Of a stretch of 64,000 nucleotides of DNA, positions 36,828-46,151 are shown piece by piece. The notes below the pieces were generated by a model. It did no database searches. It worked only from the letters and a program-made list of their open reading frames with translations, and was not told the DNA's origin. The DNA lies in the NCBI GenBank assembly GCA_041665305.1, contig JBAYJD010000002.1:38140-102139 (forward strand), read 5' to 3'. Positions within the stretch are counted from its first letter, which is position 1; the number at the start of each line of letters is the position of its first letter. Source of the stretch: YA12-FULL-51-18 sp041665305 (lineage in GTDB: Bacteria > Elusimicrobiota > Elusimicrobia > Elusimicrobiales > UBA9959). A program made the translations under genes and the position numbers.

Positions 36828-37943
36828 CTACATGTTTATGCCGGGCTTGGGGTAGAACATTATAAGCGTGCGGTTCATTTCGGCGGTTTCCCCCACATGC
36901 AGGACCTTTACATTAAGATTCTGGCCGCGGAAAACGGTCTCCCCCTCCACGGACCGGTTGGGCGCCTCGAAGGCCTGGCCCACGAGCCGCAGGAGGTTCT
37001 GCTGCTGGCTGTCCACCACATCCAGCAAATGGATATTTTTCGTATCCATGCCGCCGGCCAGCTCAAAATTGGCGTAAAGGATATTATTGTTCTCGTCGAC
37101 CACGATCACATATTCGCTGCCTGGGACGATGGTGCCCAGGAGGGAACGCCACCATTTCTGTTCCGCGTCCTTGTACTTGCGGTCGCGGTTCACGATCCCG
37201 TCCACCTCCACCTTCATCTTGCCCAGCAGCCTGGCTACGGCGTCGGACAGATCCCCTATTTCATCTTTTTTGGACGGGAACCGGAGGTCGAAATTCTTGA
37301 GCGAGATGGTCTCCACGCTGTCCCGGAGGGTTTCCATCGGCGAAATGACATAATGATGCAGGAAAAAGTAGAGCGGAAGCCCCAGCAGGAACAGGACGCC
37401 GATGGCGCCGAAGATGTATTTCCGCATGGCCGAACCTATAAGCACGTCGGCGCCGGCCTTGGAGACCAGCACATCTATTATGCCTATGATCTCCCCGCGC
37501 ACGGAAAAAGGGATGGCGATCTCGTAAAAAGGCTCTTTCGGGACCTGCCGGACCTTGGGCAGCTTTGAAAGGTACGCCTGGCCGATGGCGTCGGTGGGCG
37601 GGGGATAATCCTTCTGAAAATCGGACCACGCCATGCCGATAAAACGCGACTGCTTATGCCAGCGCACCGTGCCGGCGCGGCTCAGGTAGATGACGGAAGA
37701 GATCCTCTCATCCTTGACCAGCGACTGCATGATGTCGTATTCCTCGAAGGTGATGATCTTGGGATTTTTAAGAAGCCCGTTGCGCATCGTGGGGGCGTAG
37801 ACCCTCACCGTCTCGGTCACATCCTTTTTCAGCTTCTCGTCGAAGGTCCACTTAAAAAGGTTGTAATAGAAAACGCCGCCGAGGCACATGACATAAATGC
37901 CTATGCCGATAAACCACAAAAGCCATCTGCCCGTAAGCCGCAT
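36828..37943 (-). CDS. Membrane HAMP-PAS sensor without an output domain
   Basis: The 371-residue protein has TM1 (residues 7-27), a periplasmic domain of about 145 residues with a Cache-like look (YEIAIPFSVRGEIIGIIDV), TM2 near 178-198, a HAMP domain (PMETLRDSVETISLKNFD) and a PAS fold near 270-370 (YVIVVDENNNILYANFELAGG). It ends there: no kinase, GGDEF or methyl-accepting region follows. AGGTG precedes ATG 37943. It may be a co-sensor for the nearby kinases or a protein-docking receptor. It follows the Tad TPR gene by 85 bp. Confidence 0.82.
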   Translation of the reverse strand: MRLTGRWLLWFIGIGIYVMCLGGVFYYNLFKWTFDEKLKKDVTETVRVYAPTMRNGLLKNPKIITFEEYDIMQSLVKDERISSVIYLSRAGTVRWHKQSRFIGMAWSDFQKDYPPPTDAIGQAYLSKLPKVRQVPKEPFYEIAIPFSVRGEIIGIIDVLVSKAGADVLIGSAMRKYIFGAIGVLFLLGLPLYFFLHHYVISPMETLRDSVETISLKNFDLRFPSKKDEIGDLSDAVARLLGKMKVEVDGIVNRDRKYKDAEQKWWRSLLGTIVPGSEYVIVVDENNNILYANFELAGGMDTKNIHLLDVVDSQQQNLLRLVGQAFEAPNRSVEGETVFRGQNLNVKVLHVGETAEMNRTLIMFYPKPGINM

Positions 37944-38028
37944 AAATTTTCACCTTTGCCGCGAACCGTATCGGCCGCCACGGATATCCTAATAAACGCG
38001 TGTTTCGGAATTATTAACCGGCGCGTTA

Positions 38029-39369
38029 TTATTGCGCCAGATATTGTTCTATGCGCTTCATCCCCGCCTCGGCGTCGGTATTGCCCGGATCCAGCTGCTT
38101 GGCGATGGTCCATTCATCGCGCGCTTTTTCATAATTGGAGTTCTGGAAATATTTCAGGCCTTCCAGGTAATGCTGCTGCGAGGACATGCGGTTCTCCTCC
38201 GTCACGCCCTGGGGCTTGGCCGCGGCGGACCCCTCTGAGGAGGAAGTGCCCTTGCGTTTGGCCTCTTCTTCCGCTTTTTTGCGCGCCTCCTCCTCTTTCC
38301 TCCTGCGCTCTTCCTCGTCCCTGGCGCGTTTGGCGGCCTCTTCGGAACGGCGGCGTTTCTCCTCCGTTTCCAGGCGCATCTGCTCCCTGGCGCGGGAAAC
38401 CAGCTTGTCGAGATACGCGAGGTTCGCGGTGTACGGTTTGGCCAGGGACCATTCGCTTATGGCGTCGTTATACTTCCTTTCTCCGTAAAGTTTTTTTCCG
38501 CGCGTGATGTAGCCCTGTTCGATCTCGCTCTTGACCTCGGCCAGCAGCTTATTGGCCTTGGAATCTCCGGGCTGGACCTCCAGGACCCGCTTCAGGCCCT
38601 CATAAGCGTCCTTAAGCTTGCCCTGGGCGTAAAGTTCAAGCGCCCCCTTAAGCTTATCATTGGCCGTTTCCTGGCGCAGTTCGTCCTCCACCCTTGTGAT
38701 GTAGTCCACGACCCTGGAATCGCGGGGCTTTATCAGCAGGGCGTTGTAAAAATTATCCAGCGAGCCTTTCAGGTCGCGCTTGGCGTAGAGCTGGCCGCCT
38801 TTCTGGAAATAATAATCGCGCAGGTCGTCCTTTATCTTGCCCAGCCAGTACCGGGCCTTGATATTGTTGGGGGAAAGCTTGACCACCTCGTCCATCTTTT
38901 TGTGGGCGTCGATCAGACGGCCCTCGTTGTACAGGGAAAGGGCGCTCTTGAACCGGTCTTCAAGCATAAGCTTTTCGGACATCCCGGGGCGCAAAGAACC
39001 GCGCAGCTGATTGGCGGCCTCCAGAAGCATGCCGGCGTCATCGAAACCGGGATCTATTGAAAGGATCTTGGTGGCCAGGTCGCGCGCGTCCTCGTAATTG
39101 CCGGTGCGGTAATAATTGAAGGCGTTCTCATACACGTTCGTAAGCATTTTGGACTGGATCTTGGCCTTTTCCAGCCTGATGGTCTCTATGAACTTTTTTT
39201 TCTCCTCCAGTTCGCTAAGCGCCCCCAGGCCCGTTTTCTGCAGATCAAGGAAAAGCGATTCCTCGCTTTTTACCTTTTGTTGCTGCGCAAAAACCCGGAC
39301 CGGAGAGAGACACAAAGGCGCAAAAGCGCAAAGGCACGCCACGAAAATCTTTCCGGTAAAATTTTTCAT
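38029..39369 (-). CDS. Secreted TPR protein with charged helix, end of the Tad locus
   Basis: The 446-residue protein has a signal peptide (IFVACLCAFAPLCLSP ending RVFAQQ). Several tetratricopeptide repeats follow (AFNYYRTGNYEDARDLATKI, FKSALSLYNEGRLIDAHKKM, GALELYAQGKLKDAYEGLKR). A highly charged Arg/Glu/Lys helix lies near residues 335-375, and a final TPR lies at the C-terminus (GLKYFQNSNYEKARDEW). Tad loci often encode the TPR lipoprotein TadD; this one lacks a lipobox, so TadD-like is an inference from position. It is the last gene of the main Tad set, 150 bp after tadC. Confidence 0.8.
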   Translation of the reverse strand: MKNFTGKIFVACLCAFAPLCLSPVRVFAQQQKVKSEESLFLDLQKTGLGALSELEEKKKFIETIRLEKAKIQSKMLTNVYENAFNYYRTGNYEDARDLATKILSIDPGFDDAGMLLEAANQLRGSLRPGMSEKLMLEDRFKSALSLYNEGRLIDAHKKMDEVVKLSPNNIKARYWLGKIKDDLRDYYFQKGGQLYAKRDLKGSLDNFYNALLIKPRDSRVVDYITRVEDELRQETANDKLKGALELYAQGKLKDAYEGLKRVLEVQPGDSKANKLLAEVKSEIEQGYITRGKKLYGERKYNDAISEWSLAKPYTANLAYLDKLVSRAREQMRLETEEKRRRSEEAAKRARDEEERRRKEEEARKKAEEEAKRKGTSSSEGSAAAKPQGVTEENRMSSQQHYLEGLKYFQNSNYEKARDEWTIAKQLDPGNTDAEAGMKRIEQYLAQ

Positions 39370-39519
39370 AATAAGTCTCCGCCGCTTTAATTTGCCGTGA
39401 GCCGCAGACCGATCGGGGAATTCCTAAAACCCGCAACACCCGGCCTGAAGCTTACGGCCGTCTTCCTGCATATAGCAGCCCGTATGGCCGAAGGCGCTCA
39501 TAGCGCCCTGCGCTATGAA

Positions 39520-40413
39520 CTAGAACGGCATTCCGCCCGTCATCAGGTCGGAGATCATGGGCGCCAGCATCAAAATGAACACCGTGGGAAAAATAAAAAT
39601 GAACAGGGGGATAAGCATCTTGGTGGAGGCCTGGGCCGCGAGCTTTTCGGCCTTGTTCAGGCGGCGAAAACGCATATCGGTGGAATAATTGCGCAGGAGG
39701 TCCACAAGGCTGGTACCCAGCTCGTCGGACTGGATGACCAGGCCCACGAAAGAGCGGACTTCCTGCAGCCCCGTGCGCAGGGAAAGCCGCCTGAGGGCGT
39801 CCCTTCTGGAATACCCCAGCTGCACTTCATTGATGGTTTTTTCCATCTCCACTTCCAGGCTGGTCTTGACCGGAGCGATCCTGACTATGCGGTCGAAAGC
39901 GGTCATATAATCGAGCCCGGACTCTATCATAAGCGCGGCCAGGTCCACGAAGGTGGGGAAATTATGGATAATGTCGTCCTGGCGGGTCCTGATCCTGCGC
40001 GAATAATACCCCGCGTCCGGGAGCAGAAAACCGAGCGGAACGAAGATGAACGAGAAGAACGAACCGCTCACAAGGTAAAAGAGCACGGGCAGGCCGCCGG
40101 CGAAGAGCTGTTTGACATGCAGCATCTTGAGCGGATCGGTGTTCGCGGGCCGGCCCAGCAGCATATACTGCTCCTCAAGTTTTTTCTCCAGGCCCAGGCT
40201 CTTCGCGAAGAACAGGTCCAGCCTGTCCCAGAAATTCTTGCTGTTCTCAAGCTTTGAAAAAACCGAGACCTCCTTGCCCTCCATGTCGCTGATGTCGCCT
40301 ATGGCCGAGCGTTCCTCATCCCTGGGGCCGAAAAACCGCTGCACGGCCGCGAAGGTCGCGAAAGAACCGAGGATCGCTAGGCCCATCAGAAAATATTTTG
40401 AAAAAGTTTCCAT
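39520..40413 (-). CDS. tadC: TadC-like inner-membrane platform protein
   Basis: The 297-residue protein has a TM helix at the N-terminus, a type II secretion F domain near residues 125-255 (FVDLAALMIESGLDYMTAFDRI, DALRRLSLRTGLQEVRSFVG, LGTSLVDLLRNY) and a C-terminal TM segment (MLIPLFIFIFPTVFILMLAP). TadC and TadB are paired GspF-like platform proteins that couple ATPase motion to pilin extraction. It follows the TadB-like gene by 70 bp. The assignment to TadC rather than TadB rests on order and length. Confidence 0.88.
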   Translation of the reverse strand: METFSKYFLMGLAILGSFATFAAVQRFFGPRDEERSAIGDISDMEGKEVSVFSKLENSKNFWDRLDLFFAKSLGLEKKLEEQYMLLGRPANTDPLKMLHVKQLFAGGLPVLFYLVSGSFFSFIFVPLGFLLPDAGYYSRRIRTRQDDIIHNFPTFVDLAALMIESGLDYMTAFDRIVRIAPVKTSLEVEMEKTINEVQLGYSRRDALRRLSLRTGLQEVRSFVGLVIQSDELGTSLVDLLRNYSTDMRFRRLNKAEKLAAQASTKMLIPLFIFIFPTVFILMLAPMISDLMTGGMPF

Positions 40414-40483
40414 AAAAAACGTTCCCTGCGCATCTGGCGGAGATCTTCGCCGCAGGCCGCGCGCGCAATAAAGGCGGCCGCGC

Positions 40484-42040
40484 TCACACTTTGATCTTTC
40501 CCAGGCTCGAAACCACTTTCATGCCGATCGCTATCCAGATCGCGCAGCCGACGAAGATCCCCATCCCGAGCGGACTGCCGTAGAATCTTATCATCGTGTC
40601 GGGCTGGAACATGAACATGACGCCGACCATGACCCAGGGCATGATGCCGACCACTATGGACTGGATGCGTTGCTGCGCGGTCATGGCCTTCGTCTTTTCC
40701 TCAAGCTTGGACTCTTCGCGGATATCTATAACGATGCGTTCGAAAACTTTGGTCAGGTTGCCGCCCATCTGCCGCTGAAGCACTATCGCGCGGATCATGT
40801 AAGAAAGCATTTTGCTGGAAACGCGCTCTTCCATGACGCCCAGCGCGCGCTCAAAAGGGGTTCCCAGCTGGTAGTTCTTGATCACAAGGGCGAATTCGTC
40901 CGCGATGGGCGGCAGGAGGTCTTTTGAGACCATTTCAAACCCCTGCACTATGTCCAGGCCCGATCTCAGGGAGTTGGCGAGCAGGATCAGCGCGTCCATC
41001 AGCTGCGTGTCGATCTTGATGCCGCGCTTCACCTTCATGTAATTCAGCACAAAGGAAGGGGTCCTGAGCCCCACGAACATGCCCAGGACGCTCAGGAACA
41101 GGAACGCCGGCAGATTGAAGCTCAAAAGACCGGCCAGCGCGAAAAAACCGGCCGGGATGAAGACCAGGTAATGCACTTTTATATCTATGAACTGCCTGGA
41201 AAAATCATCGTTCCACTTGTCGACCTTCGCCGAATACTCGCCCACCATCTCTTCGGTCTTCTTCTCGTTCAGGATAAAGAACAGCCTGACGGAAAGGAAG
41301 ATGAGCATCACGCCCAGGACCGTGGCCGCGGTATAGACGGCCTGTTCCGTCTTCGAGGTCTCCGTGGGGGGCAGGTAGGCGCGGGGAGCCCTGAAAAGCA
41401 CGCTGAAGGAGTCCTGGCTCATGACCGAAATAGCGGCCACGGCTTCGGCGTACCGGCGCTGGTCGGCGCTTGAAATGGCGTCGGAGACGCTCTCCATCTC
41501 CCTCAAGATGAGGTTGAAGACGGCGAGCAAAGTACGGCCGCGGCCGTTCATGGAATCCGAGCGTTTGGCCCGGTAGAGCCGGTCCAGCGACATCTGAAAA
41601 CGGATCCGGATGTCGGCGTATTCCTTGACCAGGAGGCCCGGGGAGATCTCGGCCCCCATTTCTTCGCGCGGAAAGGTTTTTTTGGTCAGTTCCAGGAACT
41701 CGTAGAGGATGGAGACCGGGGTCTGCCAGAGCGCCGCCTCGGAGATCTCTCCCTCCTCGGGATCGCGCCACACTTTGTTGCCCAGCATGACCGGGACGGA
41801 AGTTTCCACCCACTTGGGCATCTTGATATTAACCGTAGAACCCTTGCATTTTACGGGATAATCGGCGAGCTTGGCGTCGCGTTCCGGGGCCAGATAATAA
41901 TAAAAAAGCTGCATCTTGACGGCCGCGCAGGCGACCTCGGCCATCTGGCTCCTGGCCAGCACTCCGGCCTCAAGGCGCGCGCCCAAGGCCGGCGCCGCAG
42001 CCGCCAGAAAAACGAACAAGATGTTAAACTTCATTTTCAT
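40484..42040 (-). CDS. tadB: TadB-like inner-membrane platform protein with exported N-terminal extension
   Basis: The 518-residue protein is longer than typical TadB (about 300). The N-terminal 230 residues begin with a signal peptide (ILFVFLAAAAPALG) and form a helical domain not seen in ordinary TadB. TM segments follow near 238-258 and 290-330. The F domain lies near 345-475 (LMDALILLANSLRSGLDIVQGFEM, LGTPFERALGVMEERV, MLSYMIRAIVLQRQMGGNL). Two C-terminal TM segments complete the fold. The extra domain faces the periplasm and could reach toward the secretin or pilus. Confidence 0.88.
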   Translation of the reverse strand: MKMKFNILFVFLAAAAPALGARLEAGVLARSQMAEVACAAVKMQLFYYYLAPERDAKLADYPVKCKGSTVNIKMPKWVETSVPVMLGNKVWRDPEEGEISEAALWQTPVSILYEFLELTKKTFPREEMGAEISPGLLVKEYADIRIRFQMSLDRLYRAKRSDSMNGRGRTLLAVFNLILREMESVSDAISSADQRRYAEAVAAISVMSQDSFSVLFRAPRAYLPPTETSKTEQAVYTAATVLGVMLIFLSVRLFFILNEKKTEEMVGEYSAKVDKWNDDFSRQFIDIKVHYLVFIPAGFFALAGLLSFNLPAFLFLSVLGMFVGLRTPSFVLNYMKVKRGIKIDTQLMDALILLANSLRSGLDIVQGFEMVSKDLLPPIADEFALVIKNYQLGTPFERALGVMEERVSSKMLSYMIRAIVLQRQMGGNLTKVFERIVIDIREESKLEEKTKAMTAQQRIQSIVVGIMPWVMVGVMFMFQPDTMIRFYGSPLGMGIFVGCAIWIAIGMKVVSSLGKIKV

Positions 42041-42182
42041 AACTCTAGATAAAACGCCGCAGAACGATATTCTACCTTATCCGGCGCGGGGCGATGCGCG
42101 ACGCCGCGCCGGAGTCGAGAAAGGAATTTCTTCCTCCCCGGCGGGCGCCGCCCGCGGCCCGGGAACGACAGGGTCCCGGGGC

Positions 42183-44408
42183 TCAGCGCCCTTTGGCTCC
42201 GCGGGCGCGTCTTTGCTCTTCGGTCCAGAAAAGCTCCACGGGCATGTTGATGCCGTGGGTTTCGAAATCCTTGAAGAACTTGGGCGGATCGCCGGTGGCG
42301 GAGAAATGGCCCAGCACCCGGCCGGTGTCCTTGTCTATGCCGGTCTGGTGATACTTGTAAATATCGTGCGTCGTGATCTGATTTTCCTCGCGGCCGGTGA
42401 TCTCGGTGACCGCCGTGATCTTCCTGGTACCGTCGGAGAACCTGGTAAGCTGCACCACCATGTGCACGGCGGAAGCTATCATTTCCCGCAAAGCCCAGAC
42501 GGGGAGGTCGGCTCCGGCCATAAGGCACATGGCTTCCATGCGGGTAAGGGCGTCGCGCGGGGTGTTGGCGTGGATGGTGGCGAGCGAGCCTTCATGGCCG
42601 GTGTTCATGGCCTGCAACATGTCCAAAGCCTCGGAACCGCGCACCTCTCCGACCACTATGCGGTCGGGACGCATACGAAGGCAGTTCTTCACAAGGTCGC
42701 GGATGGTTACCTCGCCCTTGCCTTCGATATTGGGCGGCCGGCTTTCAAGACGCACCCAGTGCTCCTGCTGGAGGCGCAATTCGGCCACATCCTCCACGGT
42801 AACGATGCGCTCGTCTTCGGGGATATAACTGGACAGCATATTAAGGAAAGTGGTTTTACCGGTGCCGGTGCCGCCGGAGATGATGATGTCCTTGCGCAGC
42901 CTGACGCAGGCCTTCAGGAAGTCCACGCAGTCCTGCGAAATGCTCTCCTTTTTAACGAGTTCGGCGTCGGTGAAAGGTTTGTTGGAGAACCTTCTTATCG
43001 TGAGCGTGGGCCCGGAAACGGCCAGCGGCGGGATAATGGCGTTGACGCGGGACCCGTCCTTGAGACGGGCGTCCACCAGGGGCACCGACTCGTCTATGCG
43101 GCGGCCCAGGGGGGCGACGATCCTTTTCATGACCTGGATTATCTGCTCGTCGTTCCTGAACTGGTACTTGGTCAGCGTCAGCTTGCCGGCCCTTTCGATG
43201 AACACCTTGTCCGGGGCGTTGACCATGATTTCCGTGACGGCGGGGTCCCTCATGAGCTCTTCCAGCGGGCCCAGGCCGAGGATCTCGTCGAGCAGTTCGT
43301 TGATGAATTTCATCCGCTGTTCGCGGGTGAGCGGCATGCCGGTCTCTTTCTGCAGAAGGCCGTTGATGATCAGGTCCACTTTTTTCCTGACGGCCGCGTT
43401 CGCGGCGGCATCCTCCGTTATCTTGATGCGCTCCGTTTCAAGCGCCGAAACGACGTCCCGGTGCATTTTAAGCTTTAGTTGTTCCCAGAAATCCGGCACG
43501 GACACCCTGGCCGCGAGCTCGGTGCGCGAAAGCTTCGCGGCGGCGGGACCGGCGTCCGCCGCCTCACGGTCCAGCTGACGCCACAGCATATCGGAACCCT
43601 GGGCGAATTCGGAAGGCGCCACGCTGGACACCCATTGTTTCGCGACGGGCCTGAGTTCCGAAAGGCGGCCCAGGAGCACGCGCAGGATCTTCACCCATTG
43701 GGTATTGGGCTGTTCCACTATCAGCATCTTGTTCTGGTTGGTATAGCCGGGCAGGGCGTCTTCCCAGGGCATGAAAGCCAGGATATCCTTGTTCATCTGG
43801 CTGAAAAACTTCTCGACCTCCTTGGGACTCACGGCGCCCGGCATATCGTAAAGATTGCAGATCACCTCGAACTTGTTCATGGGGAAATGCAGTTCGTTGA
43901 TCTCGCGGAAAGTGGCGGCCGTGGCGTTAAGCGACGCGACATTGGAATTGGTGACCCAGAACACCAGGTCCGCGATGTCGAACGCGAAGACCTGCATGGG
44001 GAAATACGAGTCCACGTCTATAAAGATGTCGAACGATTGGGAAAGCTTGGAGAGTATGGGCAGGATGAGATCCGGCGACATTTTGGACACATCGGACCGT
44101 TTCTTGGCCAGCGGCAGCACGCCCACGCCGTAAGACGAGATAGGGATCTTACCCCTTATCAGCGCCCCCATCGCGCTGACCGATTCCCGGCCTATGGTCC
44201 TGATGATGTCGGCCATGGCCGGCGGATTAAGCCCCAGCAGCATGGAATGCTCCTGCCTGCACATGGGGTCCAGCGGGATGATAAGGACGTTCCGTTTCTG
44301 ATAATTCGCCCAGGCCAGGGCGAGGTTGACGGCGACGGAAGTTTTGCCCACGCCCTCTTTAGGGCCCGAGAAAGCTATAACTCTTGGCGCGGGATTAAGA
44401 TTGTCCAT
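42183..44408 (-). CDS. TadZ-TadA fusion: MinD-like ATPase joined to secretion ATPase
   Basis: The 741-residue protein joins two Tad proteins that are normally separate. Residues 1 to about 270 are a MinD/CpaE (TadZ)-type ATPase with a deviant Walker A (GPKEGVGKTS, residues 15-24). After a linker, residues from about 330 on are a CpaF/TadA secretion ATPase. It has the N-terminal FINELLDEILGLGPLEEL segment, Walker A GGTGTGKTT near 515, an Asp/Glu box (TVEDVAELRLQQ), Walker B (MRPDRIVVGEVRG) and a His box (GHEGSLATIHAN). TadZ localises the machine and TadA powers pilus assembly, so the fusion would tie the motor to the positioning factor. The frame is continuous through the junction with no internal stop. 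A 142-bp GC-rich gap follows before tadB. Confidence 0.92.
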   Translation of the reverse strand: MDNLNPAPRVIAFSGPKEGVGKTSVAVNLALAWANYQKRNVLIIPLDPMCRQEHSMLLGLNPPAMADIIRTIGRESVSAMGALIRGKIPISSYGVGVLPLAKKRSDVSKMSPDLILPILSKLSQSFDIFIDVDSYFPMQVFAFDIADLVFWVTNSNVASLNATAATFREINELHFPMNKFEVICNLYDMPGAVSPKEVEKFFSQMNKDILAFMPWEDALPGYTNQNKMLIVEQPNTQWVKILRVLLGRLSELRPVAKQWVSSVAPSEFAQGSDMLWRQLDREAADAGPAAAKLSRTELAARVSVPDFWEQLKLKMHRDVVSALETERIKITEDAAANAAVRKKVDLIINGLLQKETGMPLTREQRMKFINELLDEILGLGPLEELMRDPAVTEIMVNAPDKVFIERAGKLTLTKYQFRNDEQIIQVMKRIVAPLGRRIDESVPLVDARLKDGSRVNAIIPPLAVSGPTLTIRRFSNKPFTDAELVKKESISQDCVDFLKACVRLRKDIIISGGTGTGKTTFLNMLSSYIPEDERIVTVEDVAELRLQQEHWVRLESRPPNIEGKGEVTIRDLVKNCLRMRPDRIVVGEVRGSEALDMLQAMNTGHEGSLATIHANTPRDALTRMEAMCLMAGADLPVWALREMIASAVHMVVQLTRFSDGTRKITAVTEITGREENQITTHDIYKYHQTGIDKDTGRVLGHFSATGDPPKFFKDFETHGINMPVELFWTEEQRRARGAKGR

Positions 44409-44433
44409 AATAGTTACCGGTCAGGCGGAAGAC

Positions 44434-44511
44434 TCAAGGCTGAAGGCTCAAGGCTGAAGGAAGACGGGAAGAAAGCCTGTTTTTCCGAACTTCCGCCTTC
44501 AGCCCGCAGCC
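44434..44511. repeat. GGCTGAAGG inverted/direct repeats upstream of the TadZ-TadA gene
   Basis: AAGGCTGAAGG occurs twice and is followed by CCTTCAGCC and GCAGCC, giving an imperfect hairpin. A similar set (AAGGCTGAAGG, then CCTTCAGCCCCCAGCC) fills 56530-56635. It is probably a small intergenic palindrome family; a role in termination is possible. Confidence 0.4.
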
Positions 44512-45237
44512 TTACTTAACAATGTCGAACGTCACGAACAGGAATAGCGAACTCTGTTCTTCCACTACGTCCGTGGAACTGAACAGCGCTCCCAGCAGGG
44601 GTATGCTGCCCAGGATGGGAACGCGGCTTTTGGAAACATTCCTGTTGCTGCGTTTCAGGCCGCCTATGACCAGCGTCTCGCCGCTCTTGAGCTCCACCTC
44701 GGTCTGGATCTGGCGGGTGACCATGGACGGGATGGTGGTGCCTCCCACGCTGACGGGTTTAGAATAGTCGGGGTTGGAAACCTCAAGCTGCAGCTGCACA
44801 TCCACCGTGTCTTTCTTTTCCGCCACGATGACCGGCAGGACGTTCAGGATGACGCCGAATTTTTTAAACTCCGCGCCGACGCCCTGGGCGTTGGAATAGG
44901 GCACGGGAACCTCTCCTCCCACGGTAAAATTAGCCTGGGTGCCGCTCTTGGTGATGATCTTGGGATTCGACAGCATCTGGGCTTTGCCCTCGGTCTCCAG
45001 AAGTTTAAGGGACGCGTTGAGCTGGGTCTTTCTTTCAAAATCGCCGAGCGTGAGGATGCCGGGGATGGTCTTCTCGGTGAAATCGAAGAACTGGTTCCAG
45101 GAAAACCCCCTGGTCTTCTGGATGGAGCCGCTTATCTCCACGATGTCGGCGCTTACGGCCACCATTTCGCTCTTCTGCGCCCAGACGGAGGGAGCGAGCG
45201 CGGACGCGGTCAGCAGCGATAGAAAAAATCTCATCAT
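44512..45237 (-). CDS. Short secretin (RcpA/CpaC-like) reduced to the pore domain
   Basis: The 241-residue protein has a signal peptide (FFLSLLTASALAPSVWAQ) and then only the secretin core: MLSNPKIITKSGTQANFTVGG, the lipophilic beta strands, SGETLVIGGL, and the hallmark VPILGSIPLLGALFSS near the end. Typical Tad secretins have about 450 residues with N0/BON domains before the pore; these are absent here. It should form the outer-membrane channel of the Tad pilus, or the missing domains may be on another protein. AGGAGA lies 10 nt before ATG 45237. It follows the CpaB-like gene, the usual Tad neighbour. Confidence 0.9.
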   Translation of the reverse strand: MMRFFLSLLTASALAPSVWAQKSEMVAVSADIVEISGSIQKTRGFSWNQFFDFTEKTIPGILTLGDFERKTQLNASLKLLETEGKAQMLSNPKIITKSGTQANFTVGGEVPVPYSNAQGVGAEFKKFGVILNVLPVIVAEKKDTVDVQLQLEVSNPDYSKPVSVGGTTIPSMVTRQIQTEVELKSGETLVIGGLKRSNRNVSKSRVPILGSIPLLGALFSSTDVVEEQSSLFLFVTFDIVK

Positions 45238-45329
45238 AATAATTATCTCCTGAAAGGATCCAGCCGCCTGGGCCCGAACCGGCCTTCAAAACTGCGCCTG
45301 CAAGTCCTCCGGCGGCGGAAACCGTGCCG

Positions 45330-46085
45330 CTACTTTATAAGCCTCTTAAAGCTCGCGATCTCCATGGGATGAAGCTCGACATCGCCGAGACCCCTTACAA
45401 TGACGGAAACATCGCCGACCTTCATGGAAAGCGACAGATACTGCGCCTCGTTCGGGTTAAGCGACAGGCTCATAACGCCTTTGTCGGAAAAAGCCTGGTC
45501 GGCCGCCACCTGGGCGTCTTTGGCTTTGGCCTGGATAGACGACATTCCCTGTCCCAGGTTCGTGCCGACTCCCAGCACCAGCACGTTTTGGAGAATGGTC
45601 GCGGTCACCCTTTCCTTATGGTTGTCGCCCATCGTCGCTTCAAAGGTCACCAGAATATCCACCCTGTCTCCGGGCTTGATCAGACGCATCAGATCGTTAT
45701 CCATGGGCAGGACGCAGCCCCTGTAGCCGGGCGGGACCTTCACGCTCAGTCCGGCTTCCGGACTGAGGGAAACCAGGGAATTCAGCGTGATCTGGTTGCC
45801 TTTGGGGATCCTGACCGCCGTCACAAGATTGGAGACCATTTTGATATCGGAAGCGCTTCTGATCTCCTGGGCGTCCTGCTGCATATACTGCCTCGGCATC
45901 TGCACGATCTCCACGAGATCTTCCTTGAGCACGGCGCGCGCGGGCAGGTCGTACTTGGCGACCAGCACCTGGGCGGACTCCTGGGCCTTGGCGATAGACC
46001 GTTCCTTTGAGGTCAGCACCCACCAGTAAATACCGGCGGCAAAAACGGCCAGGATCAACGGAACCATGACGCCTTTCTTTTCCAT
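45330..46085 (-). CDS. cpaB: CpaB/RcpC pilus assembly protein with SAF domain
   Basis: The 251-residue protein has an N-terminal TM anchor (VPLILAVFAAGIYWWVL), an SAF-type domain (VAKYDLPARAVLKEDLVEIVQMP, IPKGNQITLNSL) and the RcpC/CpaB core (VPPGYRGCVLPMDNDLMRLIKPGDRVDILVT). CpaB proteins sit in the periplasm and link the secretin to the inner machine, possibly binding peptidoglycan or sugars. AAGGAG precedes the ATG. The gene order CpaB, secretin, TadZ, TadA matches known Tad loci, which supports the whole set. Confidence 0.93.
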   Translation of the reverse strand: MEKKGVMVPLILAVFAAGIYWWVLTSKERSIAKAQESAQVLVAKYDLPARAVLKEDLVEIVQMPRQYMQQDAQEIRSASDIKMVSNLVTAVRIPKGNQITLNSLVSLSPEAGLSVKVPPGYRGCVLPMDNDLMRLIKPGDRVDILVTFEATMGDNHKERVTATILQNVLVLGVGTNLGQGMSSIQAKAKDAQVAADQAFSDKGVMSLSLNPNEAQYLSLSMKVGDVSVIVRGLGDVELHPMEIASFKRLIK

Positions 46086-46151
46086 GACTCATTCTCCTTG
46101 ACAAATTATAGAATCCGCAGATTGCGACAATGTTAAATAAATAATAAATTT

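Noticed and set aside
42183..44519. Long plus-strand open frames opposite the Tad ATPase gene
   Set aside because: The minus strand carries complete Walker A, Walker B and His-box motifs; plus-strand products are His/Gly/Arg-rich shadows.
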